64,000 bases of DNA from Holophagales bacterium. Lineage in GTDB: Bacteria; Acidobacteriota; Thermoanaerobaculia; UBA5066. Shown piece after piece: positions 26,295 to 35,649 of the stretch. Numbering within the stretch: the first letter of the stretch is position 1; each line of letters starts with the position of its first letter. The DNA lies in NCBI GenBank assembly GCA_016719485.1, contig JADJZB010000023.1:186001-250000 (forward strand), given 5' to 3'. Under the pieces are notes generated by a model, which searched no databases, had not been told where the DNA came from, and was given only the letters and a program-made list of their open reading frames with translations. The position numbers and the translations under genes were made by a program.

Positions 26295-27731
26295 GTGCCG
26301 AAAACGCTCAACGGTACACTCGATACCTTCTCGCTCGCCGACCTCCTTCAGTGGCTCGAGATCAACCGGCTCTCCGGGCGGGTCACCATCTCGCGCGGGG
26401 AAGACCGGCGGACGATCGACCTGAAGGACGGCGCGATCGTCTTCGTGTCCTCACTTCGCCCCGACGAGCGCCTCGGCACGTACCTGGCGTCGCGAGGGAT
26501 CCTCCCCGAGCCGGCCGTCTACGAGGTCCTCGCCGACAGCTTCCTGACGGGGCGAAGCCTGACGCGGCTCGTCCTCGATTGCGGGCTCCTTCCGCGAGAG
26601 GAGCTCGCCGCCGCAGTCGAGCAGCTCGCGCTCCAGATCCTCCTGGACCTTTTTCATTGGAGGGGTGCCGACTTCGTCTACGACCCTTCCGTCGCAACGG
26701 AGGACTTCCTTCGCATCCAGCTCTCCCTGAGGGGCCAGGTCCTCGCCCTCGAGGGAGCGCGCTCGATCGACGACACGGCCCGCACCCGCCCGCCGGCCAG
26801 GAAAGCCGCGGGCGAGCCCCGGGAGGCGGAGATGGACTTCTCCCCGCAGGCCGTCGCGCTCGCGTTTTTCTCCGTCTCGGAGGGGCTCGGGCTCGAGCAC
26901 CCGTCCGCCGCCGTCTGGAGGGACCGTTTCGTCGTCTTCGGGCGACTCTCCGAGAAGGTCGCCTTCACGCTCGGGCAACCGTTCCGCCCGTTTCCGCTGT
27001 TCGCCGACACCGCGGAACGCTGTCGCGCCGCGCTCGCGGCCGGCGCCGAGGGAGAGGAGGTCGTCCGCCTCGCCGCGGCCGACCCGTTCCTCACGCTCGA
27101 CGTCCTGTTCCTCGGAAACGCGCTGCGCACTCCCGCGAGGGGTCTCCTGTCGACGGTCCACGACGCGGTCGCCGCGATCGGCCCGGGAGCGCTGCGCAGG
27201 CTCCTCGAGCTCCTCTCCGCCGAGGAGGCCCCCACCATCTCGACGCGGGAGCGTCTCGAGAGGGCCCTCCGGCGGGCCGCGGTGTCCACTGCAGTGGCCG
27301 CCTCCCACGTGGCGCCGGCCACCGGAGAGGACCCCGGCGTCGCGTGGACTCTCGCGCTTCTCGAGCCTCTCGGCAGCTACGAGCTGCTCAAGCTGCTCCT
27401 CGCCGAGGACTTCGAGCCCGGTCCCTTCCGCGCCGCCGCGCTCTCCTGGTTCCGCCCCACGTGCGGGCGGGTGCTGGCACGGAAGGTGAATCTCCCCGCG
27501 CCGTTCGCCGACGTCCTCGGCTCGAGCGGTCTGGTCTCGAGCCGAAGTCCCGTCGCCGAGCAACTGGTCTTTTTCGCGAAGCAGATGGTCGCTGCCGAGC
27601 AGGTCGGACGGGAATGGACGAGCGAAGACCCGGAGCTCGCCGACCGTTACTCCTCCCTCGCCGTGGACGACCGCCTGGCCGAGAAGATCGCGGAGGATGC
27701 CGCGGCGCTTCGCGACGTTCTCGGGCTCTGA
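26295..27731 (+). CDS. PATAN (DUF4388) domain protein with degenerate HDOD-like C-terminus
   Basis: Cytoplasmic protein of 478 residues. The first 110 residues match the PATAN/DUF4388 pattern (LNGTLDTFSLADLLQWLEI, SGRVTISRG, IDLKDGAIVFVSS, DERLGTYLASRGI), a domain often linked to two-component and gliding or twitching control. Residues about 245-330 resemble HDOD (DPFLTLDVLFLGNALR, then GLLSTVHDAVAAIGPGALRRLLELLS), without metal-binding His/Asp. The start is GTG 26295; no clear ribosome binding site. It lies divergent from the mutase and 43 bases before the VWFA protein. A signalling adaptor role is inferred. Confidence 0.7.
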   Translation: MPKTLNGTLDTFSLADLLQWLEINRLSGRVTISRGEDRRTIDLKDGAIVFVSSLRPDERLGTYLASRGILPEPAVYEVLADSFLTGRSLTRLVLDCGLLPREELAAAVEQLALQILLDLFHWRGADFVYDPSVATEDFLRIQLSLRGQVLALEGARSIDDTARTRPPARKAAGEPREAEMDFSPQAVALAFFSVSEGLGLEHPSAAVWRDRFVVFGRLSEKVAFTLGQPFRPFPLFADTAERCRAALAAGAEGEEVVRLAAADPFLTLDVLFLGNALRTPARGLLSTVHDAVAAIGPGALRRLLELLSAEEAPTISTRERLERALRRAAVSTAVAASHVAPATGEDPGVAWTLALLEPLGSYELLKLLLAEDFEPGPFRAAALSWFRPTCGRVLARKVNLPAPFADVLGSSGLVSSRSPVAEQLVFFAKQMVAAEQVGREWTSEDPELADRYSSLAVDDRLAEKIAEDAAALRDVLGL

Positions 27732-27774
27732 TCCGCGGTCCGTGCCGCACCGTACTTTTCAACGGAGGTCACTC

Positions 27775-29409
27775 ATGTTTGCCCGTACACGCTTCCTCCC
27801 GTTCGTTCTCGCGCTCCTCCTCGGGCCTGCCGGCCTCGCGGGCGGCGCGGACGCCCCTCCCGCACCCCTCACGACGGGTGTGCGCGCCGCCGTCGAGGTC
27901 ACGGCCATGGACCTCGACGTCGTCGCGACGAAGGACGGCCGACCGGTGACCGACCTGACGAAGGAGGACTTCGTCGTGAGGGTCGACGGCAAGCCGGTTC
28001 CGATCGACTACTTCGCACGCATCGAGGCCGGGGAGGTTCACGGCCCGGACCTGGCGACCGCCTCCCCCGACCTCGTCCTCGACACGCTGAAGGCCGATGG
28101 CGGGGAGACGTACGTCCCGCGGCAGTTCCTCGTCTACTTCGACGACGATCGCCTTCTTCCGCAGCAGCGGGTCTCCGTCATCGAGGGCCTGCGCGATTTC
28201 GTCCTCCGCCTCTCCCCTTCCGACCGGGCCTCCATCGTCTCGTACACCGGCTCGACGCGCGTTCTCGTCCCCTTCACGAACAGCAAGGAAGACCTCCTGG
28301 GAGGCCTCTCGCGCCTCGAGAAGGCGTCCCCCGCGGGGCTCTCGTGGGACGCGCAGTACAGGCAGACGATCCAGGAGCTGAGACTCTCCAGCCCCCGGTC
28401 GCGCGGGTCGATCCTCCGGAGCTGGTCGGCCCAGGCCGCCACGCGGGAGAGGGCCGCCCTCGCCGAGCTCGCGCGCAGCGTCTCCGCCCTCGCGGCACGC
28501 TCCGGCAAGCGGACACTCCTGCTGGTGACGAACGGCTACGAGTGGTACCCCGGGCAGACGCTGAGCCAGGCGTACGGGCCGTCCTCCCTCACCCAGTTCG
28601 AACAGGACATCGGCGACGACCTCGGAAAGGTCCTCGCGCGGGCCAACAGCTCCGGAATCACCATCCAGGTCTTCGACGCCAAGGGGCTCGTGGCCGAGGG
28701 GGACGCCTCCCAGTCCCTGCCGCCGGCCGTGAACCCCTTCTTTCGCACGCAGAACTTCCGCGACTCCATGGTGGCCCTTTCGAGCGACACGGGCGGTTCG
28801 CTCGTGGAGAACCGTAACGTCTTCCGCGCCGATCTCGACCGCGTCTACCGGGAAGCGAGCAGCTACTACTCCGTGGGTGTCACTCTCGGCGGAGTTCCCG
28901 GCAAGAGCACCCGGAAGGTCGAGGTGCGCACGTCCCGCCCGGGCGTCGTCGTGCGGGCGCGGACCGGCTTCGGGGCCAAGACGGCCGACGAGGCCGCGAT
29001 CGACCGCGTGGAGATGGCACTGCTGACCCCCGGTGCGATCGGCGACTTCGCGGCGACGCTCCGGATCGGCGCCCTCGAGAGCAAGGGCGGGCCGGGCCGC
29101 CGCGTGGCGCCCTGGCAGGTCGAGGTTCCGATGGCGGAGCTGACGTTCCGGGACGAGGGCGGAGCGAGGAAGGCCGTCGTCGAGGTGACGCTTGCCGCCG
29201 CCGAGGACACGGGCGCGAGGTCGACGATCAAGCCCGAGAAGGTGATCGTGACGATTCCGGCCGGGGACTGGGAGAAGGCCCGCGGCCAGGCGTTCGTCCA
29301 CCGCAGCCAGCTCAAGACCGCCAAGGGCAACATCCGGTTCGTGGCGAGCGTCCGGGACGTCGCCTCCGGCCGCATGGCGCTCACCTCCGTCGATCTCCGG
29401 GTCGAGTAA
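27775..29409 (+). CDS. Secreted VWFA-related protein (TIGR03436-like, Acidobacteria type)
   Basis: Exported protein of 544 residues with a signal peptide (FLPFVLALLLGPAGLAGGA). The N-terminal part VEVTAMDLDVVATKDGRPVTDLTKEDFVVRVDGK is the hallmark of this acidobacterial family. A VWA-like domain follows (about 110-320) with RQFLVYFDDDRLLP where a metal-ion-dependent adhesion site (DxSxS) would be; the serines are missing. SYYSVGVTL and a C-terminal beta domain complete it. The ATG has GGAGG 7 bases upstream. Function of the family is not established; extracellular binding is the likely theme. A strong terminator follows. Confidence 0.82.
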   Translation: MFARTRFLPFVLALLLGPAGLAGGADAPPAPLTTGVRAAVEVTAMDLDVVATKDGRPVTDLTKEDFVVRVDGKPVPIDYFARIEAGEVHGPDLATASPDLVLDTLKADGGETYVPRQFLVYFDDDRLLPQQRVSVIEGLRDFVLRLSPSDRASIVSYTGSTRVLVPFTNSKEDLLGGLSRLEKASPAGLSWDAQYRQTIQELRLSSPRSRGSILRSWSAQAATRERAALAELARSVSALAARSGKRTLLLVTNGYEWYPGQTLSQAYGPSSLTQFEQDIGDDLGKVLARANSSGITIQVFDAKGLVAEGDASQSLPPAVNPFFRTQNFRDSMVALSSDTGGSLVENRNVFRADLDRVYREASSYYSVGVTLGGVPGKSTRKVEVRTSRPGVVVRARTGFGAKTADEAAIDRVEMALLTPGAIGDFAATLRIGALESKGGPGRRVAPWQVEVPMAELTFRDEGGARKAVVEVTLAAAEDTGARSTIKPEKVIVTIPAGDWEKARGQAFVHRSQLKTAKGNIRFVASVRDVASGRMALTSVDLRVE

Positions 29410-29438
29410 CGGACCTCCCGGTCCGTCCCATCGACGAA

Positions 29439-29464
29439 AAGGCCCCGGCGCACGCCGGGGCCTT
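29439..29464. terminator. Bidirectional hairpin terminator
   Basis: Perfect 11-bp stem (aaggccccggc / gccggggcctt), loop GCAC. It lies between convergent genes (VWFA protein and GWxTD protein). The same stem sequence recurs at 39311-39337. Confidence 0.75.
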
Positions 29465-29490
29465 CCTGTCTTTCGGAACCCGTGAAGGGC

Positions 29491-31164
29491 TTACTTCTTC
29501 GGTGCCGGAGCCTTCGGCGCCGGGCCCTTGGCCGCCGGAGCCGCAGTCGGCGGCGGGGCGAGGAGGGTGAAGGGGGCCCTCGCCTCGACGGTCTTGCCAG
29601 CCACCACGTCGGTAACCTTGAGGATCAGGGTGTATTCACCCGGGCGGAAGTAGTCTCCGAGATTGACGTCGACGATGGCACCCGCCAGGTCGAGCACGAG
29701 AGCGGTCGACATCCCCTGCTGCTCCGGAACGGCCATCGGCTCGTCAGGGGGCTGGGGGACGTCGATCGTAGAGCCGCTCTTGGGCTTGATCGAGATCGAC
29801 CGCCGCAGGTTCAGCTTTCTCGTCGCGGGGTCGACAGCGGGGTTGTAGAGCCGCGCCACGTAGGCGAGCCCGTCGGTCTTCAGGAGCTTGTTGTCGCCCC
29901 GGAGGACGAACTTGCGTGCGGAGAAGACGAAAGGCTCGTCGCCCTTGGCGCCGTCGAAGGGCATGTCGTTGTACGCGAGGAGGAGCTGCGAGACTCCGAG
30001 CTCGGCCGGGAGGGCCGGAACGGTCACGGGCCGGTGGGCCGAGACTTTCTCCGCGCCGGAGGCGTCGAGGAGAACCATGGCGACGTCGTAGTCGCCGGGC
30101 TCCACCCGAAGGGCGTAGTCGACGAAGAAGTCGCCCTTCGACTTCTGGAGGACGGCGGCCTCCTCGCGGCGGGCCGCGTCCTTGCCGTCCTTGCCCTTGA
30201 CGAGGACGGCGACCTTCATCGCCGGGGCGGGAGCGGCTGCCGGAGCGGCCGGATCGGCCGGAGCGGCCGGGGCTGCGGACGCCACGACGGCACCCGGGAC
30301 GGCGAGCTGGATCATCAGCTGGGTCGCCTTGTCGCCGAACGCGAGCGCGAGGGTCCCGAGGTCTCCGTGCGGCTCCTTGCCGATGAGCGCCTCGAGCGAC
30401 GCGCGAACCGGCGCCGAGAGGACCGGGCCCTTGAGCGCCTCGGCCGCGGCTTCCGCCGCGGCCTTCTGCTCGGCCTCGTGCTCCTCGCGCGTCTTGTAGA
30501 CGGGCGGCTCGGTCATCTTCGGGTTGACGAGGGCCGCCGCGACCGCCTTCTTCTGGACCTTCTTCACGTCCGAGGGCTTGTCGACCGACTCGGACAGCAC
30601 CGTCTGGTCCGTCGTGAAGGTCAGGACGAGCGACTTCAGGCCGGCCCACTCCGGGAGCTGTTCCTTTTCGTACTGGAACTGGGTCAGGACCGTCGTCCCG
30701 CTTCCACCCGCGCCGAGCAACCGGCCCTCGCCTTCCTCGGACCCCATGCCCCCGGGCGCCGCGAGCGCGGACTGGACCTTCGAGGCCATCGCCTTGGGCG
30801 GCCCGAGGAGGATGAGCACCCTCCCGCGCTCGGTCAGCGCCCCCCGCCGGAACCGCTTTTCACCCGGCTTCCCGAGCGGGAAGAGCTCGTCGGCCTTCGC
30901 CACGAGGGCGTCGAACCGGGCGCGGAAGACGTTCTGGGCGGTCGTCTGGTAGTTGGGGTGACGCTTGCCCCAGAAGAGGTTGTAGAACTTCTGCGCCTCC
31001 TCGTCGGACTTCACGCCCTTCCAGGCGTTCTGCTCGTCCTCGGTGGCGTAGAGGGTGAACTCGGGAGACTTGTCCCAATCCTTGAATTTCTCCAGCTGGG
31101 CGGCCGCGGGGAAAGCGAGCGCCACGAGCGGGACGAGGGTCGCAAGAAGCCGCAGCTTTCTCAT
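29491..31164 (-). CDS. GWxTD-domain-like secreted protein
   Basis: Exported protein of 557 residues starting with a signal peptide (LLATLVPLVALAFPAAAQ). Residues about 20-130 follow the GWxTD family layout: SPEFTLYATEDEQNAW, DEEAQKFYNLFWGKRHP, NVFRARFDALVAKADE, then GALTERGRVLILLGPP. The name-giving GWxTDRGR is here GALTERGR, a degenerate version. Further parts are an Ala/Pro-rich linker (around 270-295) and two beta-sandwich-like regions to the C-terminus, ending in a Pro/Ala/Lys tail. A TATAGT hexamer at 31219-31214 suggests a leader of about 45 bases. The family's function is unknown; it is common in Acidobacteriota and Bacteroidota. Confidence 0.75.
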   Translation of the reverse strand: MRKLRLLATLVPLVALAFPAAAQLEKFKDWDKSPEFTLYATEDEQNAWKGVKSDEEAQKFYNLFWGKRHPNYQTTAQNVFRARFDALVAKADELFPLGKPGEKRFRRGALTERGRVLILLGPPKAMASKVQSALAAPGGMGSEEGEGRLLGAGGSGTTVLTQFQYEKEQLPEWAGLKSLVLTFTTDQTVLSESVDKPSDVKKVQKKAVAAALVNPKMTEPPVYKTREEHEAEQKAAAEAAAEALKGPVLSAPVRASLEALIGKEPHGDLGTLALAFGDKATQLMIQLAVPGAVVASAAPAAPADPAAPAAAPAPAMKVAVLVKGKDGKDAARREEAAVLQKSKGDFFVDYALRVEPGDYDVAMVLLDASGAEKVSAHRPVTVPALPAELGVSQLLLAYNDMPFDGAKGDEPFVFSARKFVLRGDNKLLKTDGLAYVARLYNPAVDPATRKLNLRRSISIKPKSGSTIDVPQPPDEPMAVPEQQGMSTALVLDLAGAIVDVNLGDYFRPGEYTLILKVTDVVAGKTVEARAPFTLLAPPPTAAPAAKGPAPKAPAPKK

Positions 31165-31265
31165 CCGCGTGGTCCTTTCGGGGGGAGTTCGCCGGAACCG
31201 GCGCATCCTTGGAACTATACCCCAGAGGGGGGCCACCTACGCGTTCCGGGTTCTGGGGCTTCGGA

Positions 31266-32378
31266 TCAGGGCCCCTCGAGGAGCGAGCGCACCTGCGCGT
31301 CGTCCGGGCGGAGCTTCTCGGCCTTCCGGAGGGCCCGGCGGGCCGCCGCGTCGTTTCCGAGCGCCCTCTCGGTCCGTGCGATCCCGAGAAGCGGCTCGAC
31401 GAGCTTCGGGTTCTCCCGGTGCGCCCGGCGATAGGCCTTCAGGGCCTCCTTCGGATTCCCCCCGGCGAGCTCGAGGTCCCCCTGGACGACGAAGAGGTAG
31501 GAAGACGCGTCGCGGGTGCTGGCGGCGGCGAGAGCGGCGCGCGCTTCGGTCCGGCGCCCCTGCTCGATGTAGAGGGCCGCCAGGTTGTGGAGGAGCGCCG
31601 GTCGGTGCGGGTCGATCGCCAGCCCCTGGCGGAAGGTGGCGAGCGCCCCGTCCGTGTCCCCCTGGCGCCACTTCACGATGCCGAGGTTCGAGAGCAGGTC
31701 GGGGAGGGTGGGGTCGAGCTTCGTCGCGCGTTCCAGGAGCACGTGAGCCTTCTCGAGGTCGGCCGCACGGAGCGCCTCGACCCCCCGGTTGCTCGCAGAG
31801 ATGGCGGCGACGGCGATGTCGTCGATGAGCCGCAGGTCGACGGGAGTCCCGTCGCGCGTCATGTAGAAGTCGTAGACGGTGTTGGTGCGCCCCTTCGGGT
31901 GGACCGCGACCATGTGGTTGTAGACCATGACGAGGTCGCCCTCGCGCTCGCTCCGCGCCCGGCGAAAGACGAGCCCCGCCTGGAGCGGGATCCCCATTGC
32001 GCGGCCGAAGGCGATGAACAGGTTCGTGAACGACACGCAGTTGCCCCGCCTCGCGGCGAACGCCTCGGAGGCGGTAAAGGTGGCGATCGTGTCGTACTCG
32101 AAGGCATAGCTCTTGCGGTCGAGGAGCGCGGCCTGCAGGCGCCTCAGGCGCTCGCGGTCGTCTCCCGGGCCGGCGAGCTGCTCTGCGACCAGGCGGATCT
32201 CGGGAGAGACGTACATCGGCATCGGCACGTCTCCCGGGTCGACGCCCCGGGCGGCTACGGCCGCTCGCCAGCGTTCCGGCGAGAGCTGCAGCGCCGTTCC
32301 CGGCGAGCTCGAGCGGCAACCGGAGGCGGCGAGAGCGCCGGCGAGGAGAGCGGCGAGGACGGCGGGACGGGCGTTCAT
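31266..32378 (-). CDS. Lipoprotein with transglutaminase-like and TPR domains
   Basis: Predicted lipoprotein of 370 residues; the lipobox LAASGC gives a diacylglyceryl-Cys near residue 21. Residues about 60-180 look like a transglutaminase/protease-like fold with RRGNCVSFTNLFIAFGRAMG (Cys), VYNHMVAV (His) and VYDFYM, a plausible Cys-His-Asp triad. Residues about 205-365 are TPR repeats (AHVLLERATKLDPTLPDLL, ALATFRQGLAIDPHRPALL and two more). It may process or scaffold cell-envelope proteins. The start is the ATG at 32378 in front of the lipobox; the upstream extension is shadow. Confidence 0.75.
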   Translation of the reverse strand: MNARPAVLAALLAGALAASGCRSSSPGTALQLSPERWRAAVAARGVDPGDVPMPMYVSPEIRLVAEQLAGPGDDRERLRRLQAALLDRKSYAFEYDTIATFTASEAFAARRGNCVSFTNLFIAFGRAMGIPLQAGLVFRRARSEREGDLVMVYNHMVAVHPKGRTNTVYDFYMTRDGTPVDLRLIDDIAVAAISASNRGVEALRAADLEKAHVLLERATKLDPTLPDLLSNLGIVKWRQGDTDGALATFRQGLAIDPHRPALLHNLAALYIEQGRRTEARAALAAASTRDASSYLFVVQGDLELAGGNPKEALKAYRRAHRENPKLVEPLLGIARTERALGNDAAARRALRKAEKLRPDDAQVRSLLEGP

Positions 32379-32472
32379 GGGAAGCGCGTCAGAGAATACC
32401 CCGCGCATCGCCTTCCGGCCGCCGCCGGCGCGCCCGCGTCGAGTCGACGGACCGGTCCCGGCGCGTCGGGCG

Positions 32473-32931
32473 TCATCGCCCGGGGAGCTTCCGGCCCTCC
32501 TCGAGCCAGGCGCGCAGGTCGGCCAGAGATCTCTCCCAGCCGGGTCCGAGCCCGGCGACGTAACCATCCCACGACGCCCCGTGCCCCATCCCGTCCTGAA
32601 CCACCGTCACGCGCGTCCCTGCGCCCTCGGCCGTGAAGGTCACCGAGAGCGCCATGCCCTCCCACCGGTCCCCTTCCGGCGTGGAGAACGTGAGGTCGCG
32701 AACGACGAGGCGGGTTGGGGGCTCGTAGACGTCGAGGGTGCCCAGGACGTGGTAGCCCTCGTCCGACGCCTCGTCGGCGTACCAGCCCATCGCCCAGTTG
32801 CCTCCGGCCCGGCGCCCGACGACGGCGCCGTCAGCGAACCAGGACAGCAGCTCCCCGACGTCCGTGAATGCGCCGAAGACGCGGGCCGGCTCGGCGTTCA
32901 CGAGGATCTCGCGACGGATGAGCGTTTCCAC
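32473..32931 (-). CDS. SRPBCC / AHSA1-type small ligand-binding protein
   Basis: A 152-residue START-like protein of the activator-of-Hsp90-ATPase-1 type. It begins with the typical strand IRREILVNAEPARVFGAFTD, has LSWFADGAVVGRRAGGNWAMGW, GTLDVYEPPTRLVVRDLTF, and a final helix HxxGWERSLADLRAWLEEG (GPGWERSLADLRAWLEEG here). It probably binds a hydrophobic ligand; the ligand is unknown. TAACAT (32943-32938) ends 6 bases before the GTG start with no ribosome binding site. It is divergent from argS by 100 bases. Confidence 0.82.
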   Translation of the reverse strand: METLIRREILVNAEPARVFGAFTDVGELLSWFADGAVVGRRAGGNWAMGWYADEASDEGYHVLGTLDVYEPPTRLVVRDLTFSTPEGDRWEGMALSVTFTAEGAGTRVTVVQDGMGHGASWDGYVAGLGPGWERSLADLRAWLEEGRKLPGR

Positions 32932-32978
32932 GGTGCGATGTTAGCCGGGAGGGGCGGCGTGCGAAAATAGAGGGTTGT

Positions 32979-32996
32979 GCGCGGGCTGGCCCGCGC
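32979..32996. promoter_or_regulatory. Palindrome upstream of argS
   Basis: Perfect 8-bp inverted repeat gcgcgggc-TG-gcccgcgc in the short gap upstream of argS. It could be an operator or an RNA hairpin in the argS leader; nothing distinguishes these. Confidence 0.35.
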
Positions 32997-33031
32997 GCGT
33001 TCCCTCCCGAACGCTTCCGAGCGAGGTTGCC

Positions 33032-35101
33032 GTGATCCCTGGTCTGAAGAGAGAAGTCGAAGCCGCCGTCGAGGACGCCTGCCGCCGCCTCTGGGGCGTC
33101 GAGCCCCCGCGTTTCGTCATCGAGACCCCCCCGAAGGTCGAGCACGGCGACCTCGCGCTGCCGATCGCCTTCGAGCTGGCCAAGGTCCTCCGGCGCCCCC
33201 CGCGGAAGATCGCCGAGGAGCTCGCCCCGGCGCTCGTGCTCCCGCCGATCGTCGCGCGGCGCACCGTCGAAGGGGGCGGCTACGTGAACCTCTTCCTCGA
33301 CCGCCCGAAGGCCCTCGCCGCGATGCTCGTCGCGCCCCCGGCGGTGGCGGGGGCTGCCGGAAAGGTCATCGTCGAGCACACGAACATCAACCCGAACAAG
33401 GCCGCCCACATCGGGCACCTCAGGAACGCCGTCCTCGGCGACGTCCTCGTCCACGTCTTCCGCCGGCTCGGCAGGCGCGTCGAGGTCCAGAACTACCTCG
33501 ACGACACCGGAGTACAGGTGGCCGACGTCGTCGTCGGTCTCGAGCACCCCGGCGACCTCGCCGAGCCCCAGAGAGCGGCCGGCCTCGCCGGGGAGATCCG
33601 CGAGATCCTCGCCGCCTTTCCCGACGACGCGCCCGGCGTGAGCGCCCGGCGGCTCGGCGACCTGACCTGGGACCTCTATGCCCTCGTCACGCGCAGCTAC
33701 GCCGCGGACCCGTCCCTCGAGGAGAGGCGGAAGGGCACTCTTCACGCCATCGAAGGCGCCGCCCTCGGGCACGAGATGTCCGAGGAGGAGCACGCGACGG
33801 CGGCGCTCGCTGCCCGCCTCGCCGAGGCGGTCGTCCGCTGCCACCTGAAGACGATGGAGCGGATCGGCGTCTCCTACGACCTCCTTCCGCGCGAGAGCGA
33901 CATCCTCGGGCGCCAGTTCTGGGCGAGGGCGTTCGAGCTCCTCAAGGCGGCCGGCGCCACCCAGCTCGAGACCGAGGGCAAGAACGCCGGCTGCTGGGTC
34001 ATGAAGCTCGAGGGGGCGAAGGACTTCGAGGGGATGGAGGACGCCGACAAGGTCCTCGTCCGGTCGAACGGCACCGTGACCTACACCGGAAAGGACGTCG
34101 CGTACCAGCTCTGGAAGCTCGGCGTCCTCGGGATCGACTTCGAGTACGAGGTGACGCCGTACGTCACGCCGTTCGGCGGGCCGGAGTTCGTCGCCTCCGA
34201 CGGCGTGACGCCCCTCTACCGGACGCGCCCCGACGCCGAAGGGGCCGACCCGGAGGCGAAGGGCCGGTACGGGAGCGGCGACGCGGTCATCAACGTCATC
34301 GACGTGAGGCAGTCGTACCCGCAGAAGGTCGTCAAGGAGGCCGTCCGGCGCGCCGGGTTCGCCGACGGGGCCGACCGCTCGGTCCACTTCGCCTACGAGA
34401 TGGTCGCACTGACCCCGGGATCCGCCGAGGCGCTCGGCGTCGTTCTCTCCGACGAGGACCGGGGCAAGGCCTACCTCGAGATGTCCGGGCGCAAGGGGCT
34501 CGGCGTCAAGGCCGACGACCTCGTCGAACGCCTCGTCGAGAAGGCGCTCGAGCAGATCCTCGCCCGCGAGCCGGGAGCCCCCGTCGATCTCTCCCGCGCC
34601 GAGGCGATCGCCATCGGCGCCCTCCGCGTCTACATGACCCGTTTCTCGCGGAACAAGGTCATCGCCTTCGACTTCGACGACGCCCTCGCCTTCGAAGGGG
34701 ACACGGGGCCGTACCTGCAGTACGCCGCCGTGAGAACCGCGAACATCTTCAAGAAGCTCGAGGAGAAGGGCTTCCCGGGCCGCCTCGACGAGGCCGAGGC
34801 CGCCTCCGTCGCCACCCTCGACGCCGCCCACTTCGACGACGGTCTCTGGGACGTCGTGAGGACCTGCGGGCGCACGCTGGAGACGTTCGAGAAGGCGGCC
34901 GAGACGCTCGAGGTCTCGCTGCTGGTCCGGCACGCTCTCGCCGTCTGCACGGCGTTCCACCACCTCTACCACACGCACCCGATCCTCCAGGCCGAGAACG
35001 ACGAGAGCCGGAGGACCCGGCGCGCGGCGATCCAGCTCGTCCAGTCCACGCTCGACGACGTCCTCGGCGTCCTCGGCGTCCCGATTCCGGAGAGGATGTA
35101 G
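33032..35101 (+). CDS. argS: Arginyl-tRNA synthetase
   Basis: Class I synthetase that charges tRNA-Arg. The 689 residues include the ArgRS N-terminal additional domain, the HIGH motif in NPNKAAHIGHLRN (H126-IGH), YLDDTGVQVADV, and, in place of KMSKS, the ArgRS-type EMSGRKGLGVKADDL. The C-terminal DALR anticodon-binding domain ends with AVCTAFHHLYHTHPILQA. The internal region between these is longer than in E. coli ArgRS (577 residues), including a GYGSGDAVINVID-like segment. Start GTG 33032, with GAGG a few bases upstream; longer readings extend into the palindromic leader. The stop TAG overlaps the next GTG by one base. Confidence 0.96.
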   Translation: MIPGLKREVEAAVEDACRRLWGVEPPRFVIETPPKVEHGDLALPIAFELAKVLRRPPRKIAEELAPALVLPPIVARRTVEGGGYVNLFLDRPKALAAMLVAPPAVAGAAGKVIVEHTNINPNKAAHIGHLRNAVLGDVLVHVFRRLGRRVEVQNYLDDTGVQVADVVVGLEHPGDLAEPQRAAGLAGEIREILAAFPDDAPGVSARRLGDLTWDLYALVTRSYAADPSLEERRKGTLHAIEGAALGHEMSEEEHATAALAARLAEAVVRCHLKTMERIGVSYDLLPRESDILGRQFWARAFELLKAAGATQLETEGKNAGCWVMKLEGAKDFEGMEDADKVLVRSNGTVTYTGKDVAYQLWKLGVLGIDFEYEVTPYVTPFGGPEFVASDGVTPLYRTRPDAEGADPEAKGRYGSGDAVINVIDVRQSYPQKVVKEAVRRAGFADGADRSVHFAYEMVALTPGSAEALGVVLSDEDRGKAYLEMSGRKGLGVKADDLVERLVEKALEQILAREPGAPVDLSRAEAIAIGALRVYMTRFSRNKVIAFDFDDALAFEGDTGPYLQYAAVRTANIFKKLEEKGFPGRLDEAEAASVATLDAAHFDDGLWDVVRTCGRTLETFEKAAETLEVSLLVRHALAVCTAFHHLYHTHPILQAENDESRRTRRAAIQLVQSTLDDVLGVLGVPIPERM

Positions 35102-35649
35102 TGCTCGCGGGGGCCGTCGTCCGCCTCCGTCCCGCGCGGTCCGAGGACCTCGACTGGATCGTCACCGCCTGTGGCAAGCCCTCGGCATTCGGGGAGTTCG
35201 AGCCGTTTTTCATCGGTGAGGCCGAGAGCCTCCGGCGCCGGTTCGAGCAGGACGGACTCCTCGCGGAGGACTTCACCCGTCTCGTCATCGAGGATCGCGC
35301 CGGGCGGCGCGTCGGCCTCGCCGGCGTCGACGAGGTGGACCTTCACTCACGCGTCGCCCGGATCTCCGCCACGATCCTCGAGCCGGCCGAACGGGGCAAG
35401 GGCTTCGGGACGGACGCCCACAGGGCCCTCGTCTCCTACCTCTTCCTCCACCGCGGGCTCCTCCGGATCGAGGCATTCGTGGCGGCGGGGAATACCGCAG
35501 CCCGGGCCGTCATGAGGCGCCTCGGATTCGTCGAGGAGGGGGTCCTGAAGAGCCGGGTCTTCGCGCACGGCCAGAGGCACGACGTCGTCGTCCTGGGGCT
35601 CCTCTACGACGACTGGTCGCGCCGCTCCGCCGACACGCTCCCGATCTGA
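35101..35649 (+). CDS. GNAT-family N-acetyltransferase (RimJ/RimL-like)
   Basis: A 182-residue GNAT enzyme. It starts VVRLRPARSEDLDWI, carries the acetyl-CoA loop EPAERGKGFGTDAHRAL (R/QxxGxG/A type), RIEAFVAAGNTAARAVMRRLGF and a closing GVLKSRVFAHGQRHDVVVLGLL. These match Rim-type acetyltransferases acting on protein N-termini or small amines. GTG 35101 overlaps the argS stop by one base, so it is coupled to argS. Its last 46 bases overlap the convergent cheW gene. Confidence 0.85.
   Translation: MLAGAVVRLRPARSEDLDWIVTACGKPSAFGEFEPFFIGEAESLRRRFEQDGLLAEDFTRLVIEDRAGRRVGLAGVDEVDLHSRVARISATILEPAERGKGFGTDAHRALVSYLFLHRGLLRIEAFVAAGNTAARAVMRRLGFVEEGVLKSRVFAHGQRHDVVVLGLLYDDWSRRSADTLPI

Noticed and set aside
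27775..29409. Functional integrin-type adhesion protein
   Set aside because: The metal-ion-dependent adhesion site is not intact (DDDRL instead of DxSxS), so metal-dependent adhesion cannot be claimed.
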